This document shows, piece after piece, positions 1-10,712 of a stretch of 64,000 nucleotides of DNA. The number at the start of each line of letters is the position of its first letter. The first letter of the stretch is position 1. The translations under genes and the position numbers were made by a program. The stretch spans positions 64,534 through 128,533 of the forward strand of contig VTPC01090613.1 of assembly GCA_011009095.1 (NCBI GenBank), in the 5' to 3' direction. Source of the DNA: Ignelater luminosus. Taxonomy: Eukaryota; Arthropoda; Insecta; Coleoptera; Elateridae. The notes under the pieces are model-generated. The model worked only from the letters and a program-made list of their open reading frames with translations, was not told the DNA's origin and did no database searches.

Positions 1-915
1 GTAATATGAACACAAATTTATTTAGAGCATGAACTACATTATGTATTCTGTATACGAGAGAAATCCAAATGCATGTAAAACTTGTGCCATCTTAGCTAAT
101 ACATCAATCAATTTAATTTTCTTCATTTGCCTTTAACAATGAAAACGTAAAATAGACATTTCTATTTAAATAGCTACAGGAAATACTCGGCAATAAATAG
201 TTTTACGAACTTGTCTTACCTTCTTCAAGATACTCCCCTTGAGCAATCAACAAAATCATTTTTTGTTTTCTGCCATTGTTTTGCTTACTTCGTATGTTAG
301 ATAGAGCTATTAACTTCTGAAAATAATTAAAAGACCTGCTAAGCCAAATAGTGGTATATTTATCTAATCACTTAAGGATGTTAAGTAGTATGAGCATATC
401 TATCTGATAATTGAAAACGTCAAACGGTAATTTAGATGGCATTTTTTAAAATGTCAACGGGATAAGGAGAACTAAAGCTACGCGATTAGCTCTAGCACAA
501 ATATAATAATTAGACCAGCAAATTTACTATTTTAGTCTGTTTTTGCCTTATCGCATCTTGTCATTCTGGAAAAGAATTATATCAACAAAGTACTTGATAT
601 GTTAAAGCATCGACATTCGTATTATGTTGTGCTGATGACTCTGATCTAACTATGTACTTTATGAATGCACGGTATATTTTACAACTCCTGTAGACGTCAA
701 TGTATAAGTTATAGTTGAATTGTGGTAACTAAAAATTAAAAAGTTTGTGATTGAAAATCTCACACTTTACAAACCATGCTGGAAATGCGTTTGGACCTGA
801 GTTATAATACAATCCACTTGAAAGTTCAACTTTTTTAAAATGCAAGATATACATGTTCTATTGAAAGAATTTGTTGAAGTTCTTTAAAAACAAATTGTCA
901 GCCGCCACTAGATGA
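1..915. other. AT-rich non-coding stretch, nothing recognised
   Basis: No open frame longer than about 60 codons and no repeat structure that I can recognise. It runs up to the TA target site of the first mariner copy. Confidence 0.5.
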
Positions 916-1035
916 TACGAGGGCGGTTCAGTAAGTACCCGTGTTTGACGACAGAAGGCGTTCCTGAGAGAAGTTGGTGTTATCATCGTGTGCTGCCATC
1001 TATCAAACGACGGTATAACAAACTGCAGACTGATT

Positions 1036-1651
1036 TAGTCATGGGACATACGACTCTTTTTACCGTGCCAGTTCAATTCGTTTAACTTATTTTAAAGAGT
1101 CGTTCACATTGAGTCGTTCATTTGAACTGATTGTGTAAGCAGGCGCGTTTCATACATACTACTGTAGAAATGTACGATAGGTGCGATATCGTTCTCACCT
1201 AAATTATTGAATAATGTTTAGTCAATTCTCAAAATCTCTACTCTATTAGATTTTTCAACTCCCTAGAAAATAAAAATGAAGTGTTTTATTTATTTAATAA
1301 TCCTTAGAAAATATTATACTTCGATAATCATTAATAAATACACTATACTTGTATTGCTCTCGGAAATTCAACATGCTTTTCTACTTTCCGAGCATCTCGT
1401 TCAAAAGAAAATCGTCACTTTCTTGCATTGAACTGTGTAAGTTTAAATACATATTCAGTTCACTGTTTCTTCGTTCGTTCATTCCCTACTCTTCAGTAGA
1501 GTCAGTACGAACTTTAAAAATTTGCACTTATGTGATACTGAACTGAATAAACAAATGAACGAACCGTTCAATCGAAAAGAGTCGTATGTTTACCGCTCAT
1601 TTAAGTGAGTCGTTCATTGTGAACGACTCATTCATGAACGACCTATCTCTA
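1036..1651. mobile_element. hAT-like non-autonomous element (MITE) inside mariner copy 1
   Basis: A 616-bp insertion in the mariner leader, bounded by the 8-bp direct repeat gactgatt at 1028-1035 and 1652-1659. The same site is unoccupied in copy 2 (53059-53066), so the ends are exact. It starts TAGTCATGGG and its other end read inward is TAGAGATAGG, the TAG-type termini and 8-bp duplication expected of the hAT superfamily. Behind the ends lie repeats of GAGTCGTTC: direct at about 1097, 1111 and 1607, inverted at 1621. Such subterminal repeats are typical transposase-binding sites of hAT elements. The segment catacgactctttt also recurs inverted near both ends. There is no transposase inside, and the only open frame (65 codons) has no recognisable content, so mobility must have come from a hAT enzyme elsewhere. 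Confidence 0.85.
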
Positions 1652-1720
1652 GACTGATTGATAGGTTAGTTTGGATTTGACAGCCATTTGAGTAAGACGT
1701 GTTTCGTGATTTTAACTAAG

Positions 1721-2770
1721 CTGGAAAAAGAGCAGTATCGTTCGGTAATTCGCTTTCTGCTTTTGGATGGGAAAAAATGCGAGGAGATAAAAGCAAAGTT
1801 GGATGCTGTTTATGGGGACACTTCGCCATCTATGACCACAGTTAGATATTGGTTCAACGAATTTAAACGTGGGCGAACATCCGTTTTTGATGAGGAGCGA
1901 CCAGGACGCCCGGCAGACGTGGTTACCGAGGAAATCATTCAAAAAGTCCACGACATGATTCTTGCTGATCGACGAACGAAAGTGCGTGAAGTAGCAGAGG
2001 CCGTAGGTGTGTCGACCGGAACGGCAATTAATATTTTACATGATAAGTTGGCGATGAAAAAATTGTCGGCGCGATGGGTGCCGCGGTTGCTAACGGTGGA
2101 CAACAAACGGATGCGGCTGTTAATTTCGAAGCAGTGTTTGGAGCAATTTAAGCGAAATCCGAAGGAGTTTTTGCGTCGAGTTGTCACCGTTCATGAAACC
2201 TGGATTCATCATTACACACCAGAAACTAAGCAACAATCAAAACAATGGATTTCTCCCGGTGAATCTGCTCCAAAGAAGGCGAAGATGGTTCCATCGGCCG
2301 GAAAGGTCATGGCGACGATTTTTTGGGATGCGAACGGCGTCATCCTCATGGATTTTTTAGAAAAAGGAAGAACGATCACTGGACAATACTACAGTAAGTT
2401 ATTAGACAGCTTCGACAAAAAATTGAAGGAGACACGGCCGCATTTGGCGAAAAAGAAGGTGCTGTTTCACCACGATAACGCACCAGCACATTCATCCGGA
2501 GTTGTCGCCGCCAAACTGCATGAATTGCGTTATGAATTGCTGCCGCACCCCCCGTATTCACCCGATCTGGCTCCCTGCGACTTTTTCTTGTTTCCTAACA
2601 TGAAGAAATGGCTCGCGGGAAAAAAATTTAGCTCAAACGAGGAAGTCATCGCCGAGATAGAGGCGTATTTTGGAGAGTTCGACAAATCCTATTTTTTGGA
2701 GGGGTTAAAAAAATGGCAGGAACGTTGGGAGAAGTGCATATTTCTAAAAGGAGACTATGTTGAAAAATAA
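1721..2770 (+). pseudogene. mariner transposase, copy 1, inactivated by substitutions
   Basis: This is the cut-and-paste transposase of mariner copy 1, acting in the nucleus on its own terminal repeats. The frame is open for the full 349 codons, but the expected start codon is CTG at 1721-1723 where copy 2 has ATG. The next in-frame ATG at about 1832 would remove the first helix-turn-helix. The first catalytic Asp of the DDD triad is His: codon 2192-2194 reads CAT, giving V-H-E-T-W where V-D-E-T-W is normal. The other two acidic residues remain (HHDNAPAH, and the Asp of CDFF 34 residues later), as does the WVPRL linker. Either change alone should abolish function. With no frameshift or stop, these are point changes on a young copy. 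Confidence 0.9.
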
Positions 2771-2837
2771 AAAAAAAATTTTTGAAAAAAATTGTGTCTT
2801 CATTTCTAACACGGGTACTTATTGAACCGCCCTCGTA

Positions 2838-3379
2838 CCAGACGTATTACCAAAACTCTACAGTAACGATACTCTTTTGTGCTAACTAGAGTAAGTAAAA
2901 ATCACCACTTCTGGTATTTTGTTTAACAATCAATTATTGCCTGTCCGTTTAGCACAAAAAAAGTTTATTCTGTAGAAAAAACTGGTACTCACATTTTCAG
3001 AACTAAGAAAATCTATAAAGAATCAAAAAAATACAAAAGAAGATTTTTTTTGATGAATTGATAGAAATTATCTTTCCAGTGAGCTTCCACAATTTACATC
3101 TTAAAGAAACCCCTAGACCTTCACCCCTGATGACAGTACAGACCGAAACAACGTAGAGGAAAGTACTAGATACCTTACCTGTAATATAATAAATGATTTC
3201 ATGTTGTTCTTCGGTTATAACATTGTGAGAATTTAAAATAATTTGATTTTACTCAAATACAATACATCCTCCGCAAATGACATCTACTACATGTGCTCGA
3301 AAATTTGGACCGGCCTCAGACGTTAAACAAATGAGGCGATTGCATCAGGATGCATAGGTATGGGGAAGCTTGACTTTAA
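2838..3379. other. AT-rich non-coding stretch
   Basis: Flank of mariner copy 1. I see no gene or repeat in it. Confidence 0.5.
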
Positions 3380-3418
3380 GACACGGCAAGTGGCCTGTTG
3401 GAGGGTTTAGCCCCACCC

Positions 3419-3650
3419 GCGTTTGTATTTACTTTTCCTAAGATCAACGGAGGATGAAACGACCTTGGGCCATCGTAGCCTCACCTTCGTTTGCATTTAC
3501 TTTCCACAAGAAGGTTAATGGAGAGCAAAGCCTGATCTTGGGCCATCGCAGCTTCAACTGCGTTTCTATGTACTTTCCTTAAGAGGATTAATGGATGGCG
3601 AAGAACGTCAACAAGGGTGAAGTTTGATTTTGGGCCACCGCAGGTGGCTT
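3419..3650 (+). repeat. Three-unit tandem repeat (~70 bp) with terminal hairpin
   Basis: Three imperfect units begin near 3420, 3488 and 3561. Each reads roughly cgtttgcatttacttt, then aagaaggttaatggag, then ccttgggccatcgcag. The third unit is longer by about 18 bp and ends in a perfect hairpin, GCCACC-GCA-GGTGGC, at 3634-3648. Similar sequence recurs at 4.0, 30.3-31.1, 46.8 and 58.8 kb, so this is one member of a dispersed repeat family. It is not a gene; the short minus-strand frame across it has no recognisable content. Confidence 0.7.
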
Positions 3651-3859
3651 TTTGAGGAGCGCATTTCACCTACATATGCATATATTACTGCCAAGTTCAA
3701 TCATTATCTAGCCTATAAAAGCAAAAGATAAACTTTAACAAGTTGATCGAGCAAACAAATACAATAATTTAAGAAAGTTTAACGGGGAACTAAAAATTAA
3801 ATGAAGTCTGAAGTTAATCAACTTCAAGCTCTCTCGACACTATTTCGTCTCTGGTCGGG

Positions 3860-4140
3860 CTCGAACTAAATGGCTCCTCTTCTATTAACCTTCTTTGAGC
3901 AAAAACGATCGAAGTCACTTTTGTTTGCATTCTCCATTAGCCATTTCAAGGGAGCTAAATACGAATATGTGTTGGGCTATGTCGCTCAACAACGCACTTC
4001 CGTTGTCCCAAGTTCTGGCTTCACCTTCTGTTAACCTTCTTAAGAAAAAGTAAATACAAAGACTGGTCGGGTTGCATTCTATTAACCTTCTCCAAAGAGC
4101 TAAAAACGAGTGCAGGGCATATGGGATGGGAGGGTACAAA
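3860..4140 (-). repeat. Inverted, degraded copy of the same dispersed repeat
   Basis: Segments such as gttaaccttcttaagaaaaa at 4030-4050 and attaaccttctccaaagag near 4078 are the reverse complement of the aagaaggttaatgg core at 3.4-3.6 kb. Together with the preceding array this makes a loose inverted arrangement around a ~200-bp centre. Confidence 0.5.
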
Positions 4141-4575
4141 AATCTGAATTTGCCTCATGACCCATCAAGTTCTGTTTCTCTTTATGAAAGTGTTAAGTTT
4201 ACATTCCCGAGACTGGGGTTCAAATCTACTAACTCTACCAGTTTAAATGATTATCTTGATTGCAATCTTCATGGATTTAATTACCCCGTATTCCATTTTG
4301 AAAGGCAAAAACGAAAATTATAAGTTTTGACCGTCATTTAACAGTCGCTGCTGATAACACTAGTATTTGCAAACAATTCTGCTTCATGACTTCATTAGAA
4401 TTTCTTACAATGTTTGACTATTTTTTGAAATAATTTTGTTTCACTTGATCTAACTAAGTGGTTTTTATTTTAAAGGTTAATTTAGCGAGAAATGTGCAAT
4501 ACACTTTGGTGTTTGGGTGTTGAATTATTCAAAGAGTTTAAATTCAGAGTATAGAAACCAATAAAGAAGGATGAA
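4141..4575. other. AT-rich non-coding stretch
   Basis: Contains an 83-codon frame with no recognisable motif, which I regard as chance. Nothing else is seen. Confidence 0.4.
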
Positions 4576-4577
4576 TA

Positions 4578-5590
4578 CAGTGTGTTCAGCGAGAAATGGG
4601 ACAGCACGATATCTCGGGAACGAATGCAAATTTTAAAATTGTGAAAACTTTGTTATAAATGTAAGGTAGGGGCACATATTTTGTGATAAAAATTTTTTTA
4701 ATTAAATGTGTCATCGCCAGGTGGCGCTACCAAACTTAATTTTTTTTAAATGGAATACCCTACTTTTTATTCGATTTTTGGAATTTGCAACATATTTGTG
4801 ATAACTTTTTTTATAAGTGCTACCAATCTATCTGGTTTACTTTTCGAGAAAATAATAATTTTTGTAAATTTGACTAAAGATGTAAAAGATTGTATTCTGT
4901 AGAGATAATAAGCAAATTCTTCTGCATTTCTGAAGCTGGCCATCTTATACAACCATTGGTACCTATCCATCGTCTCGGAACTACTCTAATACATCAGCTA
5001 CCTCTTTTGCTTGAGAATGTTAATTTAAATTTGAGGCAGGTGATGTATTTTCAACAAGTCGGCGTACCTGCTCGTAACCGTAACATAGTAAGAGACCATC
5101 TTAACAGGGTATTTTCGAGATGATAGATAGGTACTAATAGTTCTATAAGATGACCAGCTCGTTCTCTGGATTTGACTCCTTTAGACTGCTTTCTTTGAGC
5201 ACATGTAAAAAATGTAGTCTACGGTACACCTTCCAGAAATGTAGATGCATCTGCTTATTATCTCTACAGAATACAATCTATTACATCTTTGTGTTAAATG
5301 TAAAAAAATTATTATTTTCCCGAAAAGTAAGCCAGATAGGTTGGTAGCACTTATAAGAAAAGTTATCACAAATATGTTGCACATTTCAAAAATCAATTAA
5401 AAGTAGAGAATTTCCATTTAAAAAAACTAAGTTAGGTAGCGCCACCTGGCGGTGACGCATTTAATTTAAAAACTTTTTATCACAAAATATGTGCTTCTAC
5501 CTTACATTTATAACAAAGTCTTCAGAATTTTAAAATCTGCATTCGTTCCCGAGATATCGCGCTGTCCCATTCCTCGCTGAACACACTGTG
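4578..5590 (+). mobile_element. Foldback derivative of a DD41D-type mariner element
   Basis: A 1-kb element with TA at both ends (4576-4577 and 5591-5592) and very long inverted arms, about 4578-4980 and 5115-5590. Both arms start with cagtgtgttcagcgag at the tip and share the ccaggtggcgctac block. The right arm has about 70 bp that the left lacks (near 5163-5232). The centre (about 5017-5230, plus strand) encodes transposase remnants: MYFQQVG, IVRDHLNRVF, IGTNSSIR, PARS and DLTPLD. The spacing between the second and third catalytic positions is about 41 residues, as in the rosa-like DD41D mariners. The second catalytic Asp is Val and there are several stops. The left arm read on the minus strand (4972-4934) also encodes RWIGTNGCIRWPA. 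So the arms are an inverted duplication of the element's 3' end, not ordinary terminal repeats. Confidence 0.8.
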
Positions 5591-5592
5591 TA

Positions 5593-6331
5593 GTCCAAGA
5601 TAGTTCAAAGAGCCCATAAAGCTCAACGCATGAAGATTTCTTTTCCATTTTATATCTGATTGTATCTTTATGTAAGTCAAGAGTTTGTTCTTATCAAGAA
5701 AAAAGTTATAGGATTTCCGACAAAAACATTTTCACGAAAAGTTTACAAAAAACATCGTCATCGTATTAAAATGCTCTCAAGTCTATTAAAACAGGGATTT
5801 CTGTTTATTATTGCAGCTTCAAATAGGCCAAAAATCCTTGAAATCTATCTCTAAGATAGATTTTTCCCATAATAACTTCCAAGGATTAATAGAAACAAGA
5901 GAGCAACAATCTTAAATACGGTAATAAATCTTCATAGTAATTTTTGAAAATTCTTTAACTGCCATTTGGACCATTATGGTGCTATGATAGTGCAGGTTTT
6001 GAATATTTTATGTATATGCAGAATTTTTACTAGCAATTTCTATCTTCTCGCGGGCTTGATGATTGTTCGTCTTCAGTATCAATCTTAGGTTTGTCCAATT
6101 TTAGATATTTTAAATTTTCAAGGTGTAACGATACAAAGTAGTTGGGATACAAATTAAAAACCTTTCTTGGCTTTTTGTAGTATATTGTTATTTCAATTTT
6201 TCAAAATTTGGAAAACTATAAATATGCTGCTCTTATGTGCATTATCTTCAACTGTCAGTTTTAATTTCCAAGAAATTGTTTATTCCTTTGTTCTAAGAGT
6301 ATCAAGTGGTATCAAGCAAGCACATAATTGA
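5593..6331. other. AT-rich non-coding stretch
   Basis: No gene or repeat recognised. Confidence 0.4.
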
Positions 6332-6332
6332 G

Positions 6333-6575
6333 TGCACGCAAAAAAATGTTTTGTTGGTACAACAAGAAATCTAGTGGAATTTTGGACAGCAAATATTTGT
6401 TTGCTGTAGCAACAAACTAATCTGTTCCTAACTCTAAAACAAATTATAAATTTGTTGTATTTACCAAAGTGCTGTAGTGGCAAGAGCAAAAAATTATACA
6501 GTGTGACAAAAATATTTGCTGTCCAAAATTCAACTAAATTTTTTGTGGCCCCAACAAAACATTTTTTCCGTGTGT
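6333..6575. mobile_element. Short MITE with ~80-bp imperfect inverted ends
   Basis: The left end (gcacgcaaaaaaatgttttg) and the reverse complement of the right end (acacacggaaaaaatgtttt) match. The match continues inward through gaattttggacagcaaatat in both arms. Total length is about 243 bp with no coding capacity. I cannot define a target duplication, so the superfamily is open. Confidence 0.7.
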
Positions 6576-9480
6576 AAAATCTGCGTTGCTCATTTCTACA
6601 GCCTGCACATTGAAAATTTCAATCTCAAGCTTTTTATTTTGCAATTAAACTGCAATTATACCTCCCCATTTTTGGAGCAGTTTGTACAGAGAGATTTTTA
6701 AATATTTACATCTGGATTCATATTTGTTGAACGGACCCTCCGTGATAAAATATGGGAGATCAGAGGAATTCAGTTCTTAGACATGTAACACTTATACACG
6801 CGACTACATAAATACATAACCTACAAGTTAGTAAAATAAAATTTTAAAGTTATTAAATACTGAAGTGAATGTTTCAAATTGTTAATTTAACAGCAAGTAA
6901 ATGACTATTATGATGTTAGATAAGAAAAGACTTATTTACACAGTCCATTTTCAAACATGAAATTTTTTCGATCTCATGGTAGTTTACAAGTAATACTAAT
7001 ATTACATAATTTTTATTAATCATCACATTTGACAGATTCATGTTTTTATTCATTTACATACACATTCTTTAATTGCTTATTTTACATAAATACCGAATTA
7101 CTCTACAATAAATCAGAATTAAAAGAACTTGAAATATAAGCATTATAATAAATACTTACAACATTTTGATATTATACAAAATACCTCGTAATTTGTGTTA
7201 TTTTGGAAAATATTTCAAAGAGCATCTAAGACAAGAAGACATCCGTATTTTATTACATCTTTCATGGGAAAAGGCGAGTTAAAGGGATGATGGACTGTTG
7301 TTGTCTGTTTAAGACAGTATTTATGCTTGTTTTCCTTTTTACGAACACGTTTGTGGTCTATAAACGTGCTAATCATAGCTCTGTTGCAGTTAAACTACTG
7401 TTGTTATTTTAACACTACGGGATATTTTTATTACATAACTACAGTCATTTGCACACAACAATAAATATTTTATTTGAAGACGCTTTTAGGTAGTCATTTA
7501 GCGCACATTACAAATTATAATTAGTACTCGTACTATAACAATGTCATAATTTTACTCTTAAGTTAATTAGTTTATCCCTTGGGTAATTTCAAACAGATTT
7601 GTTACATTTTAAAGGTTATGTCAACTATCGCAACAGATCAGGGGCGGGTTGGCTCAGCAGGATATTTAGCAAATACATCTTTTGAGTTGGTGTATTGTGG
7701 GAGAGTTCATGCGAACATAAATCAAAATTTGAAAAATGTAATAAAAATCCCATTTCAATCGAGACCAAAACCATTAAGTGGAAAAGGTTAATAACAACTT
7801 TGAACATTTTCAGAACCGTTTATTTCCAATGTCAACAAGATGATACAATCTAATATCAACGGAACTTGATGTTTTTGTATTTAAATGACTCTTTTAGGCA
7901 AATCATTCCAATGATTAACGAAACATGATGATATGTTAGTTGAATTATCCTATGATGTCACACAGGAAATTAGCACTATAAAATGGTAGCATTAGAAAAT
8001 AAAAGTGTAAATCATAGCTAGATTGACATTTATGATAAATCAATAAAATTGGCGAGAAGTCAAATACCCGGATTGAAAATATCAGTTGGTGGAAGGTGAT
8101 TTTTAAATGATATGAATACATTATGCAATCCACACAGAATTTCATAACATGAAGCTTCTTAAAAATTACTTTGAATTTATTTCTTTCTTATGCTCATTAA
8201 ATCACTTACTTAAGAAGAATGTAACCATTAAAACTGCTAATACCTATTTGAACAACTTATTTTTGTCAAGAAAGCTTTTGTAGAATACGATCTTCTGTTA
8301 GAAACGATTTCCATTAATCACCACCTATTAGTTAGCTTATGATTCTTGTATTCCGACAGTTTTATGGCAAAGAGAGTTAAAAGGAACTATTTGACTATGC
8401 CATTACCTGTTTTTCTCATTGTTTTCTTTTTTCAATCCATCTTCCATTTTCTTAAGGTGTCTCGGTTGAATTGTATTCTTTAAAACAAAATAAACCAGAA
8501 TTAGGAAATTGCCCAGTCAATGGACGAAGCGTTAGCGATTAAAATGGCGATCAAAGTTTTCCAATTTCTTTATATTCTGGTAATCATTAGATTTTGCTTA
8601 CGAAAAAGAATCATACATACACGCAGATTTCTATGAGTAAAATGTATTTGAAGATTTCTGAAAATATGGACGATGATTTTTAGGGGTCAACGTACTAATT
8701 GACTTTTTGTATTAACTTTTTTACCCAACACGTAGAAAATTTATGATAACCCAGTCTATTTAATGCTTTTCGTTTACCGTCATTAGATAACAACTTCCAG
8801 AATTTGGGTGGCGTCATGGAATATAAAACAAGGACAAAAGAATTTGGCAACCATACCAGAGGCAAAACTCTTCCGACTCTTCAATCCTGCTTTTCGATCG
8901 CGGCTATTCTTCTTATTGGTTTTTCATTATGGCCTACCTATTTGATAATAATTGGGACTATGTATTTCCTTATGTTCTTGATTTTTTACTTTACGTCAAA
9001 AGAAATTTAGTTTGCTAAACGTCAGAATTGAGGCGGTATTATGCAGTTACAAATTATTATCTGCTGTGCTACAATACAGTGAGGTGAAGTATCTAAGTAC
9101 GGGAGTTTTTTGTCAAAATCTTAAAACTTAATGATCTATCAGTTTGAATTCTCTGGCAACATGGAAATGTCTTACAAATATGATAGGGTTCGGTATCTAG
9201 ATATGTCTATATAATAGGTACTTGATTGGTAAAATTAAGTTGGCCCGCCTAGAATTATGTTTTTTTCATTTGGTCCTCCATCAGAAAACTTTAACCATCC
9301 CTGGTTTAAACGGAGCACTTGGACTTGCATCTTCTTAACATGGCAGACAATGACTGACTATACATTTTTTGATAGTGTTTTTAATGTCTTTCTATCAACT
9401 CTAGTGAATAAGTCTGAGAATGAATCTCCAAGAAAATACTTCACGCAAATCTTGATGTCGAAACTATTCAACCTACCCCT
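6576..9480. other. AT-rich stretch without recognisable genes
   Basis: Small frames at 7579-7791 and 8804-9010 (the latter with two hydrophobic runs) have no motif I can name and no supporting context. I treat them as chance frames. No repeat was recognised. Confidence 0.4.
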
Positions 9481-9486
9481 GATTTT

Positions 9487-10712
9487 GATTGATATTACAT
9501 ATTTGTAGATTCCGAGCATTTTCGACATGAACTCTGTCATATGGAGTTTTTTTTTAAAATATGCTTCAATCCAGAAACAAACCTTTGATTTTAGGCAATA
9601 CGTCTGCATCTTTTGATACAAGTTTTTCCATAAAAATCTTATTGAATTGATATCTGACATATTTAATTTTCTGTACTAAAAGTACTGCATGCCTTGTTCT
9701 CACTACCACCATAATGTTATCGAGATTTGACTTCCCTTGCAGAGAATACAAATGCTTAGAAGCTTTTGTTGCTACCGATTTTGATCATTTCAAGATTTTT
9801 TTACAAACCATCTTGATCGTTAAGTTTTCCGCTTCTGAAACTAAACGAATGGAATTGGATAGATATATGACATATTTAAGTTTCTATGCTGAAAGTGTTG
9901 TATACATTGAACACACCCCCAAAAAGTTTTCAAGATTTGAAGCATCTGTCTGAAAATGTAAATTCGTGGAAGCTTTGGTTATCACTTTGAATAGACTGAT
10001 CTTGATCAATTTTCGCGGTCATTTTTGAAGATCTCGAAAAATCATTTTGATCGATAAATCTTTGGTTGCCCAAAACTAACTAAAAAAATGAAATTTATTT
10101 GATATCTGACATATTTAAGTTTCTATTCTGAAAGTACTGTGTTTTGTACTTACCTCACAATGTTCTCAAAGCTTCGTGCTTCTGTCTAAAAATGTAAATT
10201 CTGGAAAGCCTTGGTCACCACTTTGAGTAGATCATTTTCTATCAGTTTTGTAGCCAATTCTCCAGATCTTAAGAAACCATTTTGAACGTTAAAACTTTGC
10301 TTGCTTTTGAAATTAACTAAAAAAATTAAATTGGGTTGATATTTGATGTACTTACGAGTTTATGCTAAAAATGGCTTATGCCTTGAGTTCATCCCTACAT
10401 GGTTCCCAAAACCCGATTCCTCTGTCTAAAAATGTAAATTCTTGAAAGCACCATTTGAGTGGACCGTTTTTGATCATTTCCGGGCCTAATTTTTAAGATC
10501 TTGAGAAATCATTTTGATCGTTAAATTTCCAGTAGCTTCTGAAACTAACTAAAACAATGAAACTGAATTGATATCGAACATACTTATGTTTCTATACTAA
10601 AAGTTCTTTAAATTTCGATTATTTTGCAGTCAGTTGTCAAGATTTTGAGCAACCATTTGATGGCTTAATCACTAACTGCTTCTGAAAACAACTAAAGAAA
10701 TGAAAACTACAT
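9487..10712. repeat. Diverged tandem array, ~235-bp unit
   Basis: The phrase gatatctgacatatttaagt and variants recur at 9649, 9862, 10101, 10338 and 10570, giving spacings of 213, 239, 237 and 232 bp. Each unit also carries catctgtctgaaaatgtaaa, a tttgagtagatc-like segment, a ttgatcgttaa segment and cttctgaaactaactaaaa in the same order. The last unit is cut off near 10712, and a weaker partial unit precedes the array from about 9487. This is a diverged satellite-like block with no conserved open frame. Confidence 0.8.

Larger units (their letters stand above)
918..2835 (+). mobile_element. mariner element copy 1, interrupted by a hAT-like MITE
   Basis: A Tc1/mariner DNA transposon with a TA target duplication at 916-917 and 2836-2837. 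The 28-bp terminal inverted repeats start CGAGGGCGGTTCA and end TGAACCGCCCTCG, with one mismatch between them. The span is 1918 bp; removing the 616-bp insertion and its 8-bp duplication leaves 1294 bp, exactly the length of copy 2 at 52949-54242. The transposase resembles the mellifera/irritans-type mariners, judged from remembered motifs and not from a search. Only 12 of 360 residues in the aligned reading frames differ between the two copies, so they come from a recent common source. This copy should be immobile by itself because its transposase is damaged, although both ends look intact and could be used by enzyme made elsewhere. Confidence 0.95.

Noticed and set aside
1349-1546. 65-codon frame
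   Set aside because: Lies wholly inside the hAT-like MITE and has no motif.
1712-2561. Minus-strand frames opposite the mariner transposase (and their twins at 53119-53968)
   Set aside because: Shadows of the transposase reading frame; they recur in copy 2 only because the copies are nearly identical.
3419-3650. CRISPR-like array of ~70-bp repeats
   Set aside because: Units are contiguous and imperfect with no unique spacers, and the sequence is eukaryotic.
8804-9010. 68-codon frame with hydrophobic runs, possible small membrane protein
   Set aside because: Composition is what AT-rich DNA gives by chance; no context or conservation evidence.
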